From NCBI GenBank assembly GCA_030490835.1, contig CM059973.1, positions 85,451,221 to 85,515,220 on the forward strand: a DNA stretch of 64,000 nucleotides, read 5' to 3'. Below, piece by piece: positions 48,321-61,152 of this stretch (positions are counted from its first letter, which is position 1; each line of letters opens with the position of its first letter). This stretch comes from Annona cherimola. Its lineage: Eukaryota; Streptophyta; Magnoliopsida; Magnoliales; Annonaceae. The notes below the pieces were generated by a model. That model saw only the letters and a program-made list of their open reading frames with translations, was not told where the DNA came from and did no database searches. The position numbers and the translations under genes were made by a program.

Positions 48321-49061
48321 ATATAAGTAAAATTAAAAAAAATAAACCAAAAGAAGGCGGCCCTTTCAAATATTATTATTTACGTTATTTTGAATCTAAA
48401 TATAACCGCATACTTCAATTATGACCATCCGTGAATATCCATTAACCGCATATTCATTAGTTTTTTTTCAAAATTTCCCTTCTTAAGAGTAAAGAAGCAA
48501 ACTTAAAACTCTACATTTAACTATACATTTTGCGTTCTTTCATCAACTTTCAAACTATAAAATGCAAATGGGTTCACATACGATAATGTCAATTTAAAAA
48601 AAAAGTGTAAGGAATCTTTGGCCGCTTGGACGTTGGTGAGAAGCCAAAATTGAATAATAGAAAATGAACGAGTGTTGAGGAATCACAAATTCATTAGTTT
48701 ATAATTCGCGCTACGCCTTGACAAAAAAGAATTTTGGAGTGAATGAGTTGATTGGGATGACGAAGAAAGAGGACTGATTTGACAGCCATATCATCTGTGC
48801 AAGAAAAACGAGATCGATGACATAAGCGCTAATGTAAAATCAGGAAATTAAAGGGCCATCTTTAATAGAGCCTAAAATGTGCAGCAAGCACAATCCTCGA
48901 CTTGTAACAAAAGCTAAAAAAAAAAAAGAAATTTGACCCATCAAGCAACCAAGCATGCCAAAGTCCTGAAGTTGGAAAAGGTCAGTTTCACAGCAAAATA
49001 TAACAAACAAATCCTTGGTTCTGGAGGAAGTCACATTTACTCGATGGGAGACTCTAACAAC

Positions 49062-52000
49062 TTAATTCTGGCCACTGCGGTCAGGAGATTCACTCCCCCC
49101 TCCTCTTGGGGAACCTTGGCGGTCATCCTCGTCAACGGGGCTGCGTTCATCCCGCGGGCTGGGGCTACGGCCGTTAACTTCAGGGCTTTGGTACCTCCTG
49201 CTAGCAGGGCTCTCCCTCTCTGGGCTAGGGCTCCTGTTGTCTCTAGGGCTACCACTATACTCTGATCCATTGCGCTCAACGTCCATCTTCCGCTCCTTGG
49301 GAGTTGGACTGCCACCATCTCGTGGGCTCACGTCTTCAGGGGTCGGACTGCGCTTCCTGCCCTTGGAGGGAGGGCTCTTCTTTGGCTTTGGGCTCCTACT
49401 GTAACGAGGACTCCGTGATCTCCTTTCCTCGCGCTCAAGGCTGCGCTCTCTCCTTGGAGGAGACCTTGAGCGGCTGTTTGGCACGGCAGAACGGGAAAAA
49501 AAAAGTAGAATGCCAATGTAGTTTCAGCTATCATAAGCAAAGAACAAGCAAATAGAACTTACGTGCAAATGGAAGTTGTTCTCATATGAGCTTTTCAAAA
49601 TGTTTAGCATCACACAGCTGTATATAAAATTATGAATACATATGTACAATATATTCTAGTTCACCAGACAGCAAAAGCAATTCATACAAAAGAATAGTTC
49701 GTTGCCATCCAGTTACATATAGCTGTAATATATTGCAGCTTACCATAAAATTAAAACAGCAAAAATGATTCATTTTTCAGTGAACCACCAGTCCTATGCA
49801 ATTCACGATAAATTTTCAAATTTGAAGTACACTACGACATGGGCCTGCAGTTCAAATCAATTCGCCTTGTTGGTAAAATTTAATTTATCAATCGCTTGCA
49901 AAAAAAAAAAAAAAAGACACAATCATATTTACTAGAGATGATATTATTTAATGGGGGAAAATAAAAAATAGAAAGAAATTTTTTTGAAAAAATTGATGAT
50001 AAATACAATAAATAGATAAACATTCAAGCATAAAAATTTAAAAAAAAACAAAGCCCATATTAAGTGTCATTTAGACATGCAAGTCTTTTACATGTCATGA
50101 AATTATTTATAAAATAAACGAATTATAACTTAAAAGTATATATACTACAGAATTATTATTACTTCAATAATCTTAACACTTTTATCTAAGAATCATATTT
50201 TAACAAAAAAAATATTTTATTGAAATTTTGTTAAATAAAAAATTAGGAAGACATCATCTGATAGTTGATCTTTTGTATATATATATATATATTTTTAAAG
50301 CATTTCAATATATTTACATTTGATAGAATAATGCATAATGGAGTTGAATTAGTTTTCAATTGAGAACCATATTAGATATTATTTGAGTAATTATTGGTTT
50401 CCAAATAAGAACCGTATTAAATTAAATGTATGGAAGTGCTTAATAGGAAAGGTCTCTTACCTGAATTCATGTAATACACAATAAATGAAATACTATCAAG
50501 ATAATAGGGATAAAATCGATTATATCCCTGTTGATAGCAATATTATAGATAATATCTGTAGGTAAAATCAACTTTATCAGAGAGCACATATCATCTGCAT
50601 GCATTTCGTTTATTGCCCAACTCGCAAACAATTTTTTTTTGGTAATAAAATCAACAAGGCAAAAGCTGGTTCAAACAGAAGCAAAAAATAATGGAGTAGC
50701 CATAATTGCATGCATTTTGCAAATAAAAACAAAAAACATGGCAACTATGCTTGAAATAATTCAAACCTTCTCATAGTGGAAAACATACGATTTATGCAGC
50801 AAACTTCATTGAAGTTATCAAGTCACGTTATTATACCTATTCCAACCAACTAAATCATTTGGCTAAACTAGCATTGGATTAAAATTAATAGCATGATCAG
50901 AGTTCAGATTAATTTTGGATTTAAAAAAAAAAAGATCAGCCAACCTGTAACTGCGACTCCGGCTGTAACTCCGGCTTCGGCTCCTACTTCGACCACGTCG
51001 AGGAGTAGGTGATCTAGATGGTGACCTTGAGTAACTACTTCCACGCCGGCTACATAATATCAAAAAGTCAATAAAAAATGTTTGCCATGCTAGAAATTAC
51101 AGCAGAAGAATAATAAATAATGAGCTTAATGGTGCATTGACGTACTTAAGGTTCTTTGGACTGTTTTGGCAGTTTCTTTCTATATGACCCCTTTCGCCAC
51201 AGCGATAGCATTTGTTCTTCCAGTCACCTGCTTTGCAATCTCGTGCCCAATGCCCATCCAAGCCACAATTGAAACAGCGGCCTGATCCGGGGGGTGGGCC
51301 TCTACCCAGATATTCTCGTGAACCTCCTGAGCCACGGGGTCCCTGAACAAAATATGAAACTAATAGTATTACCATGTAGAACTAATTTCGTCCAAGCAAG
51401 CAATACAACATCAAGTGCAGTGCATCATCATGTCAATGTTCCCATAAGCAGCACTTCTTGTGTCCAGAGTTGGAAGGAATATTTACTTTGCTCTCCAGCA
51501 ACATGCAGAGTGGCAGGCACACCACACAATGTGTTGTATTGACTTAGAAAATTCAGTAGTAGTCTATATACTTCCATTTCTAGCTGTTCTAACAATAAGC
51601 ACACAAATAGAGGTATGCTCACATGCTCAATGAACTCTAAACACCAAATAATATTTCACTTGAAGCACAATAGTTGTAATATTCTCACTCCACAGCCATA
51701 AAGTACAAATCCCTGATGCCCGTATGTATGGAGAGGAGAGTTAAAAGTTTCACTTACTCCAGAAAGGGGTTCTAGCCCTCTTTCATGAGTAAAGAATAAA
51801 CCCACTAAAAAAAGATACATCAAGTTCATATTGATAGTTTCGAAGAAAGGCAATCTGCTTCAATGCAATGAACTAAATTATCAGACTTTACATGAAGATC
51901 CTAGAATGTAAATTAAGGACAACAATGATTGCAATTCTGTACTTCCATGTATTTAAAGGATCCCAATAGCACAATCTTGATGGAAAGAAAAAGAAAACCA

Positions 52001-53907
52001 ACATTGATACAAAATTGCCAAAATAATAATCAAACTCCAAAGTTATCTCAGAGTTCCACAGCTTGCAAAGCAATCAAGATCAGTTTCTACCAGTGGCCAT
52101 AAGCCCCAACACCTGTGGCAAGAAATGGGCACAAACTAGAAGGAACACACTGTACAGTGTTTGATGCTGGCAAGGGAACAATTCGCTGGTACAAAATTTT
52201 CATGGCTGACAAAACAACTGTATAACTAGAAAAGCCAACCGAAGCAATGCAGAACAACATCACTTAAAAGCAGATAGGTTTCAAAATTGAAAACACTTAA
52301 CAAATGGGTAAAAACTATGATAAGAGTTTCAGTGATGAATGCCATGTCTCAGTAATTCCCCCGGCATCTACATAAGCACAAGACTAATTATCTGTTGTCT
52401 CACATCAGCTTCCAAGAGTGCAAAATGAAAACTAGCAGAAACAAGGTATCATATTCATACCATAATACTGGAAACTGAGAGTATAAAAAGAAGTGCATTT
52501 ACAAAGTATGGGCAGCTTACCCCCTTCGCAAATTCCACAATTATACGGCTTCCACAAAAATCTCTACCATTTAAACTATATCTTGCATCATCTGCATCTC
52601 GAGGATCACTGAATTCCTGTAGGTAGGCTCCAAAGAGACACAGAAGCTAATTTTTGAAGATCATGATTCACAAAAAACCATGATGGGGAAATCATATATT
52701 GTGTCCAGAAAAGAAGCATAAGAAGAAGAAATACTAAAGAGTATTGGTATACATACGATAAAGGCGAAGTCGTGCTTCAAGTCCACATCTCGAACTCTGC
52801 GTAAACCGTTGCCAGAAATAGTAAGGCCATCATCACTTTATGTGCCCAAGGGTTTGATACTTCGCCCCTCAGAACTAAACACCACTTTGGGTACGTTGCC
52901 ATTTCCATAAAAACACGCAATAACACTACAGAAAGTTTCTCCAAGGTCTCCTATTAAGTTTGCAAGAAAGCCACCAATTCCACCAAGGGCAGCCTCTCAC
53001 CATAGACCTCCAGGTTAGGCAAAAGCCCGGAAACCTTCAACAAGATCATTCAAGTTAAAATACACGACACTTGGGGTTGCAGCCTTCTCACACAGATAAG
53101 ATAAAGAATAGAGAACATAAACCCAAGCATAAAGCGGCTTGGTGGAGGCCTCAATGACTTGGCAGCCTGAATGGGAGACAACTCACCATTGATGTTGGTT
53201 GATTATCAATTTTGAGGGTTTAACTGTTAATAGGATGAAGACACAGTGAAAGGACAATTTTTAAACACAATGACCACAAGTGACCTAAATTGGGACATCA
53301 GACCAACCAAAACATGTCCTATGACTTCTAGGAGCAAATGCTGTGAGCTCTACTGTCATTTCGCAATGATGAAACGATGAGGATGAAATTGGAGGTAGCA
53401 TAGTACAAAAAGCATCTTGATCAAGTCAAACAAATGGAAACAAACCTTAGATCAGGTCAAGGTCGTGTGCTTGAACTAATGGTTGGTAGGTGGAGGTTGA
53501 GCACTGGCTAAAGCATGCAGAAGTCATCTTAGAATTAAGAGTTGATAATAATTAGTTCAATTAAAGTTTAACACCTCGATTTGAAATCCGGGAAGTTTGA
53601 CGCATAGTGAAATTTAGGGTCAACACACTCCATGTGCACTTCTAATCTGAGCATCCACTACTATTCATATTTTATGATCTTAGTGTCTGAACTAAGAGGG
53701 ATTTGACATGATTAACCACATTATGACGGAAAAAAATCTCGATAACATTCCCCGCCCCCAAAAAGAGGTATTTAACTTACAAATGTTTACGCATTCTTAC
53801 CTTCCATATCTGCTGAAAAGATCCTCCAGGTCACGAGTACGTGTACGAGAAGACAGACGACCGACATAGAGGCGGGTACTGCCATAGCGATCATCGTAGC
53901 GAGGCAT
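49062..53907 (-). CDS. RS2Z32/RS2Z33-like: RS2Z-type SR splicing factor (RRM, two zinc knuckles, RS/SP tail)
   Basis: Coding exons in order: 53907-53801, 52796-52757, 52616-52521, 51342-51146, 51049-50945, 49473-49062. Phases agree and give 318 aa. RS2Z proteins are a plant-specific SR class acting in nuclear pre-mRNA splicing and splice-site choice. The RRM covers about residues 11-80, with RNP2 LYVGRL (13-18) and RNP1 HDFAFIEF (44-51). Two CCHC knuckles follow: [14 protein letters not shown] (104-117) and [14 protein letters not shown] (126-139). Residues from about 148 on are rich in RS and later SP dipeptides and end in a Ser/Pro/acid-rich tail, the phosphorylated interaction region. The start [16 protein letters not shown] is the usual N-terminus of the class. 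Introns of 1,004, 1,178 and 1,471 bp are long. RS2Z genes are known to be alternatively spliced in a long intron inside the RRM, which here would be 52,797-53,800. The gene appears intact. Confidence 0.95.
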
Positions 53908-55730
53908 TTTTGTTTTTCCTGCACCAACTGCATTTGCAAGACAAAATCAGCACAAGTGAAACACCATACCACCAACCACTGCAAGTGCCCTATAATAGTT
54001 CAACCTGGCCTGTTGCAAGACTGTAAGAAAATTACTTCTAGGAAAGATTGGTTGTGTACAGAAATGTTCATATATTTCTCTTCTTCAAGATGTTCGAACA
54101 TTATTTATGTTATTGATTGTAGATAATTAGCCAACCACGAAAACACTCAGAAATATGTGAACGACAATAGGAATACAGTAGCAACAGATAACACCATCTT
54201 ATTTGAAAAGAATTCGCCAATTGAAACCAGACTACATCAGCCAAGATTATGATGTAAGACAGTAACATAGAGACGGCTCAAGATGAATTATTAGTTGTTT
54301 TGAACAAATGATGTTGACATAACCAGCAATGAAGTTCATCGGAAAAATGCAGGAAAACGTCCATAGAAAGTAAAAAACATGATTCAATATCCTTTTGAAA
54401 AATTATTTCTTTTTCCTACTCTACAGATGGTATTAGCAATGTCTACGGTGGCCTGACAAACTAGAATCAATTTTATGGGGCCGGGTGCATATAGATGTCA
54501 CACTATACCATTGTCAATTGCAAGAGGAAGAATAGCTTCATTACTAGTGATAACGAAGTCACTAAGATCCTTGATTTGTTAACAAGAAGACCTATCTACT
54601 TAAGTTTTGATTAAGTAGGAAGTTCCCATCATGCCAAACAAACAGAATCAATGACGTATAGAAGTTACGGTATCATTGCATTCTATAGAAATCTAATAAT
54701 TCATAAAACCTCATAAAATCAAGTAAGAACGAGAAGATAACATGATTTCTTCAGTTCCATCGTACAGATGTTGCCACCCCCTTACAAAGCCATCACGAGT
54801 GGTGAGTGAAACCTCAACTTCCTTGATGGAAACCATCATGGTTGTCCTATTGGTCATTAAGAATCCCCAGCTGACTTCAAGACCAGTAAAATATACAAAG
54901 AAGCCAGAATGGAACATTGTGGATGGTAATTTTCAGCGTGCTGCTCTATTACACTCAAAACCTCATTGCAGATGGCTATCAATTGACCAATAGCCCCAAA
55001 TTTTTAGCACTAGGGACCCTGCACATCCTCTAATTAAATTTCACTTCACCATGCATCCACATGTATCAGAAAACGATCCATCCACATGTCCGCAAAGATA
55101 GTTCCTCAAACAGATACTACTCGTCCTTCAACCACAATTCCAAATCCAGCTTTTTGAATTTTAACTACCTACAGACCCACGGAATTATAAAAAACCCCAA
55201 TAGCAATTTCTGACAAAATTCAACACCATGGAACGCAAATTTTAATTTGGACCTACAGATTGCAACAAAATGCAGGTGGTCTAAAATGATGCGTTTCCGT
55301 CGCGAACCTACGAACCAAGGCTCTGATCATAACCGAATACAAACAAACAAACCTCACTCCCAGAGATGGAATTTCGTCGATCCGCCGGCTCTATCACACG
55401 AAGCGCCTACACAAAAAAGAGAGAAAAAAAATTAAACAGGATCCGCAATAAATGCTATAAGAACTCAACTTTTAGATTTTCTGTAAGCAAAATACAGAGA
55501 ATTCCCCACGGATCCCGCACCAAATTCCACAGTTTCTCGCCTATCACGAAAGAAGGACAAGAATTCCCTCAGAATAAGAGGAAAACAAATCCAGTTACGA
55601 TAAAATCATAAGAAGATAGCAGCAATGCGTGAGATTGGGGAGAAAGAAAAACCGCACCTCTGGAAACTCCCGGACGATAGAACCGAAAAAAACCCTAGCC
55701 TTTTTTTGTTAACCTACCCAGTGGTTTCTC
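53908..55730 (-). other. RS2Z 5' UTR and upstream introns
   Basis: Between the TATA box (55,735) and the ATG there is about 1.8 kb that must include a spliced leader. Possible 5' UTR exons end near 55,660 (...TTCCAGAG|GTGCGG) and near 55,353 (...GGGAGTGAG|GTTTGT). The last non-coding piece may begin after GTGCAG at 53,918 or AATGCAG at 53,927. The structure is inferred from splice signals only. Confidence 0.45.
55690..55698 (+). promoter_or_regulatory. Telo-box-like AAACCCTAG in the RS2Z leader
   Basis: AAACCCTA motifs close to the transcription start are common in plant growth-related and RNA-processing genes. Here it lies about 40 bp downstream of the TATA box. Confidence 0.45.
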
Positions 55731-55740
55731 TATATTTATA
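55731..55740 (-). promoter_or_regulatory. TATA box of the RS2Z gene
   Basis: TATAAATATA on the minus strand. A GC-rich stretch with several GGCCC words (about 55,750-55,830) lies directly upstream; GGCCCA-like site II elements are frequent in such promoters. Confidence 0.65.
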
Positions 55741-56698
55741 GTACATTCGAGGAGCCCGCACTCCACGAAGCCCGGCCCGCATCCAGCCGATAGTGGGCAA
55801 CCGCACCGCGGGCCAAGGCCCGTGGTTGCACAGATCAATGTTCCTGATATCGTTGTCATCTCCAATATTATCTTTTTATCTAATGACCGATGCTATAAAT
55901 GAGTGTAAAATGATATTCTCTCATTGACATTATCTTCGAAATTATTGAAAATATCTTCTATTTATTAATATTTTCTTTGAATAAGATTATTTCTTTTATT
56001 TATCAATATTATCTTTGATATTATCTTTTTTATATTAATTCTTTGAAAGAATGCTAAATCGAATTTTAATTTGTTAATGAATGTTAATTATTATAAAATT
56101 CAAAGAATTGTTTGAGTATTTATTGACAATTGGATTATTTTTATTTTATTTTTCAATATATTGATATTATAATTATTTTTACTATGATAAATTAATATTT
56201 GAGAGCATACTATTTTACATCACATGTGCATCTGCACGTATAATATTTTATTTTTAGATAAATATTGAGAAGATTATGATAATTCTGTTTCAATTTACCA
56301 TACTTTACAAGAAACGTTCGCTAATTTTAAATATTTTTCACAATTTTTTATTTCACTGATAAATTTCGAGAGGATATTGTGTTAGATAAGTACGATAGTT
56401 TTTTTTTTTTTTCTTGGCCGACCGAAATATTAACACGACATGGAATGGAGGCAACAGAACCGAGGCCAAACGGTAATACCTCAGCATTCCTATCTTTTTG
56501 GGGTTTTGGATCCAACCCTGGAAATATTATTCAGGTTTTGACTAAAGATTTTACCTTTGGTAAAGTGGCTGCACCATCTCATTCTCACATGAAGAAAATA
56601 ATTTTATTGTTATTCGATAGCTGATTTTATAATAGTTTTTAAAGTTGTAGGAAAAGTAAAGAATCCCGATGCACGGCTTGAAGCTTTTTAATTTCAAG

Positions 56699-56920
56699 GT
56701 CATGTTTGTTAAACTCAAAAAAATTTTAGTTTAAAACTTTTCACTTTTTATAATTATTTTATTGTTTAATTTTTCTTTATATTTTCCTATATAACTACTT
56801 TATTTTTCAATTATTTATACACAACTATTAGTGTAATCAATTTATATATTTTAACTTTGTCATTTTCACTTGTCATTTTTACTCCATCATATTATATCAT
56901 TTTTCCCAAAATCAGGGTAT
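56699..56920 (-). mobile_element. MITE, GGGTGTGTTTGG family, reversed
   Basis: Starts GGTCATGTTTGTTAAAC. The reverse complement of the body gives the family order, including 'aattgaaaaataaagtagtt'. The far terminus is eroded. Confidence 0.5.
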
Positions 56921-57605
56921 TTAACTTACATACCAATTGCGAATAGATGTCCATTACGCCTTTTTATTTCAAAATATTATTTCTGTAAGTGTGAATAATT
57001 TATTATGCGTATATGTATTCATTTATGATTTTAAAAATTTACATGTACTAAAAATTGGGTATATAATACATCTTACACATTTTTGAAAAATTTTGACAGC
57101 TATATATTCATTGTTAAAAGTATTTTTGAAGGAAATAAATGACTTAAAATTGCAAAACAAAAGTTTAAAATAAAAACACAAATGATGGGTTGCATGGAGT
57201 TTTTTGCGTCATTGCCCAATATAAATAACAAAGTACAACTTCAGTAGAGTATCCATGGATACTCATTGACCCACCCTAAATTGGGTAAGGTAGGGTATAA
57301 ATCATTACTCATATTTTCAAATAAGGTAAAGTATGATAGACATGCTCAATACCTGGAACTTATCCAAAACCGACCCGCATGAGTTCCTTGTTGAGTAAAT
57401 AATTTTTATATAAATATGTGTATATAAATATTTTATCGATGCACCTTTTTCTGCTGATTCAAATATAGACACAAGGGGCTTAGGTAGTTAATAGATGCGT
57501 GGCTGCGTGCTTAGCAGCCTGTATAGAAATATTAATAGTTTTTAAGGGCATTAACAGTTGCGCCTAATTCCATGCACCTGAGCTTTAATACACCTGGGTG
57601 TAAAA

Positions 57606-57879
57606 ACCTAATTTTTTTATTTTTTAAAATTTTTTTATATAACTATTAATCTATGTATATTTAATATGTGTATCAAGTTTTACTATTTTTGAAAATTTAT
57701 AGATATTTATAGATTTTTGAAATCAGTGGCATTTTCGTAATTTCCAAATAGAAAATTATGAAAATGTTATTGTGTTTAAAAATAAAAAATACTTAAAAGT
57801 ATCCAAAATTGGTAAAACTTATTTTTTTAATTAAATACACATAACCTTACATGTTTATAAAAAATAAAAAAAGGTTCCA
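57606..57879. mobile_element. Foldback element related to the long hairpins
   Basis: Arms pair around about 57,745. Words such as 'taatctatgtatatttaat', 'caagttttactatttttg' and 'attttcgtaattt' pair with the right arm and resemble the inner arms of copies 1 and 2. The GACCGGTC terminal palindrome is absent. The boundaries are approximate. Confidence 0.5.
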
Positions 57880-59228
57880 CAGCCAGACGCATGGGACCCC
57901 CATGCAGCCGACAACACCGATCACCTCTCTAGTTATATATACTGAGTTCAACACAATTTTTTCAAAATTAAAATTTAATTTGCCAGCCCCCTAATCCTAT
58001 CATATCAACTTCATTAAACTTCACCAATGTGCAACATGTATTGGATCATTCGTTCAATGCCCGATTCCATTCACCATTCTAGTAGGGTCTGTTGGGGAGT
58101 ATGCCATTGAATATAATGTGATGTGAATGTATTTTTGGGAAGCAGGAAAAAGAAATTTTTTCAATTTTTTTTCAACTACTTTTCACGCATATTTTATACA
58201 AGTATCCTGTTTTTTTAATTATTTCCATATATCTTTTTATATAAATATCTTATTTATTTCAACATTATTATCTTTAGTTCTAATCATTACTTTTATCATA
58301 TCATATCACACCTTATTCACTTCAAATTCCTTTCCTCCATTTTGTTCCTACTACCAGCGTGCGCCCTTGATTTTCAATAAAATATTTCATTTTCATATAA
58401 TTATTCGTTTTTAAATATCCAATGCTCTCTCTTTCAATCTCCTTATCTTATTTCCGAATCTCAAGCCTTTGACTGGTGTTGACAAAAAGAGGATTTTGGA
58501 ATTAGCAAATTAAAAAGTTAAGAAGGAAATGGAAAGTTGGTACGACACCAGCTAAGTAAGCTCCAGTTAATAAACCGGATTGAGTTTGACCCGACTACCC
58601 CCAATCCAATTTTTGCAGCTCAACCAAATCCTGGAGTTAGAAATCGAATTGAAGTTGGAATTCATTCCATTATTTATTAGTGCGTTCCGGATTCAAATCA
58701 CGTATGAAGAGCAGCTGCTCTTGGCGTGAACATGGATGGCAATTGTGGCTCTGTCAGACTTATCCTGCGCTATATGTTTTTTACTTTATATGCCTTACGA
58801 ATATAATACAAAAAAATATTAGCAGAAACACTTGAAAAAATTATAAATCATGTTTACAAATATAAAGCATAAACACTACAAAAAATATAATTATTAAAAT
58901 ATAATAAATGGCTACATTTACCATGGTTAAGGAACAAATCTCACCACCTGCAACTATACTTTTTAAAAGATTCTAAAAAATCAAAGAGATTAGAATTTAG
59001 AACCAGCGCCTACGGATTAAAATAGAAATGAAAAAAGCCATTTGACAAAGCATGATTCTTGCAAGCCACGAATAGGTATGTACAAACAGCTAGTCAGGAT
59101 ATGGGGTCCATACATAAAAGTGATTAATCGCAAGCATATGTTCGAGTATCAGTCGAAAATGGGTTAGGAGTAAACCATCGAAGGTTGGAAATGGAATGTT
59201 TTCCCCAATCAAGACAAACAAAGGGGAA

Positions 59229-61152
59229 TTACTTCCACCTCTTGAACCTCCCGAACTTGTGCTTTCCCCCAAACATGCCATGCTTCCCACGCTTGCCAAA
59301 AAACCCATGCCTGCCAAACTTGCCATGCTTGAATTTCCCGTGCTTGAACTTGCCGTGGTGCATGAATGGACTATGGCCATACATCCCGTGTGAGAGATGA
59401 TGAGCCCCGTAAGCAGCCGCCGCTGCCGCCGCTCCACCAGCTAGAAGAGCACCCATGCCAGCACCCCCTGTTCCCAGTCCATGTCCATGTCCATGTCCAT
59501 GTCCATGTCCATATCCATATCCATGTCCCTGCCCTGTAAGGGAACAATTGCAATCAGCTGAGAGAATGAGGCATTACTCATACATGCACGTAAACAGAAA
59601 GGCACCCCCCCTACCAATGCCACACCCCACAGAAACATCAAGACCAGCTGTGCCACAGAAAAACAGTTTTAAGGCTGACTTACTCAGAGGCTAGAATGAT
59701 GAATGCCTAGTGTCCAACATATAGGGAACGTATTAGAATTCATCCCTCACCTCCAGACATATTCTAACATCTCTGATTTTTTCCCCCTTTTAATTTGTTG
59801 CAAGCGCAACTACTACCCCTATCATATCTTTACTGACTACGAATGTTATCTTCCTCACCATAAAAAATAAAAAAAAAAATTGCATTCATCAACAGATTAT
59901 ATATATGGGCCTGATCCAACTGCAGTTAGCTGGATTTCTTTTCAACTGCATTTATCTTTCACATAATTCACATGACCTTTGGACCTGTTTAAGTTTTGGT
60001 TGATTATCCTGACACCACAAAACCAATGGAATGATTGGGTTGCATGTACATATCATGTCAAGCCTGCCTGCGCCCAGTTCTTGTAGAAAATGAGATTCCT
60101 ATCCAATGCAGCCAATGCTCCTTAATGGGTATCAGACTAGCCCCCTGCTGAAGCCTGAAGCATAGACACAGCACAACCAAGATCCAGAATGGGGGGAAGG
60201 AAGTAAGTCAATTTTGGAACATGTCTGATATTAAGAGTCTGGTAAACTTTAATTTTAAAGAGATGTAGGCTGTCTTGGTGGACATAAAAACTCAAAACAT
60301 AATCAATGCGGTAATTGAATCAAAGTAGACAATTCCACAGTGGAGGAATTTCAAGGATCTTCAGTGAGGAAAAAACCAAACTTCAAAGTAGTGATCAGTG
60401 GGATTCTGAAAATCTTCAATCAGACAAAATCAAATCCAATCAGACAATTCCCAAAAATTCAAATTTCTGTCCTTGGCAAATCAAAATTTTCTCTCACCTC
60501 GCAGTTTAAGCAAAATATTGGAGTATGAAAGTCTTCGTTGCACAGGGATCAATTTCATGCCCAAGAGAGAGAGGAAACAACAACAACAACATTCATAATT
60601 CTGGCAATCAAAAGCAGTAAAAATTTCAGCCCTTGGGAACCTTGACCATGTTCCACAATCTAGATTACTAACTCAATGTTGTGACCTGCAAATTACATTA
60701 CTTTATAGCACATTCAGATTCAAACCAAAACTTCAGATTTCGCAATTTTGGAAAATACACAAATGTGCAAGGTGCAGTTGTTTAAAAAACCTATGGCTTA
60801 GAGTCACAAATGGATTGCACCCGAGAAGTCATTTTAAGATACGTTTAGCAGTCATACCAGGATATGGCGGAGCAGATGGACCTGGATAGCCAGCTGGGGG
60901 GTATCCTGCAGGCGGGTATCCCTGTGGAGGAGGATATCCTGCAGGCGGGTACCCCTGTGGAGGAGGATATCCAGCAGGTGGATACCCCTGTGGAGGAGGA
61001 TATCCTGCAGGAGGGTAGCCTTGTGGGGGGTATTGCCCAGGTGGTGGGGGATATCCATGCCCTGGACGTCCAGCAGCAAGGCCATATGCAAGATGTGAGA
61101 AAATTCCTTTGTCACTGGTATCTCCATCATTCTGGTCCTTCCCGCCTCCCAT
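59229..61152 (-). CDS. Glycine/proline-rich XYPP-repeat protein ('glycine-rich protein A3' type)
   Basis: Coding exons are 61152-60858 and 59533-59229, joined in phase 1 to give 199 aa. The N-terminus MGGGKDQNDGDTSDKG continues into FSHLAYGLA, the usual opening of this plant family. Residues about 34-90 carry GYPP(P/A) repeats, with GYPPAGYPPPQ occurring several times. Residues 99-118 are a Gly-His/Gly-Tyr run made by an ATGTCC-type hexanucleotide repeat. Residues 126-145 hold the conserved LLAGGAAAAAAAYGAHH block, thought to be membrane-associating. The end is basic and His/Gly/Lys-rich, with GKFKHGKFKHGKF and a final FKRWK. The molecular role is not established; family members are described as stress-related or membrane-associated. 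The ATG at 61,152 is the first in the exon; the frame extends only to a GTG upstream. The acceptor TCTCAG at 61,170 follows a 5' UTR intron of about 1.5 kb. Confidence 0.93.
59476..59530 (-). repeat. Hexanucleotide repeat coding (Gly-His/Tyr)n
   Basis: About nine CCATGT/CCATAT units within exon 2 of the XYPP-repeat protein. Unit changes would add or remove Gly-His pairs without shifting the frame. Confidence 0.9.

Larger units (their letters stand above)
45219..49061. other. Intergenic DNA with several foldback and MITE relics
   Basis: No gene seen. It includes a loose foldback at about 46,430-46,615, a degenerate GGGTGTGTTTGG-family copy at about 46,980-47,200, a better one ending ATGCCC at 47,696, and a member of the 10,449-type family at about 47,787-48,320. 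Open frames such as 45,739-46,008 and 47,126-47,419 match nothing I recognise. Confidence 0.55.
55741..59228. other. Intergenic DNA with MITE and foldback relics
   Basis: GC-rich RS2Z upstream sequence to about 55,850, then AT-rich DNA without a recognisable gene. It includes reversed GGGTGTGTTTGG-family bodies at about 56,699-56,920 and 58,085-58,360, and a foldback centred near 57,745 whose arms resemble the inner arms of the hairpins at 31,342 and 32,217. The frames at 56,379 and 58,127 are low-complexity. Confidence 0.55.

Noticed and set aside
48933..49555. Plus-strand frames of 83-110 codons over the RS2Z last exon
   Set aside because: Antisense shadows of the RS/SP-rich coding exon.
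59185..59694. Cys/Pro-rich and Trp-Thr-rich frames over the hexanucleotide repeat
   Set aside because: Other-frame readings of the Gly-His coding repeat in the XYPP-repeat gene.
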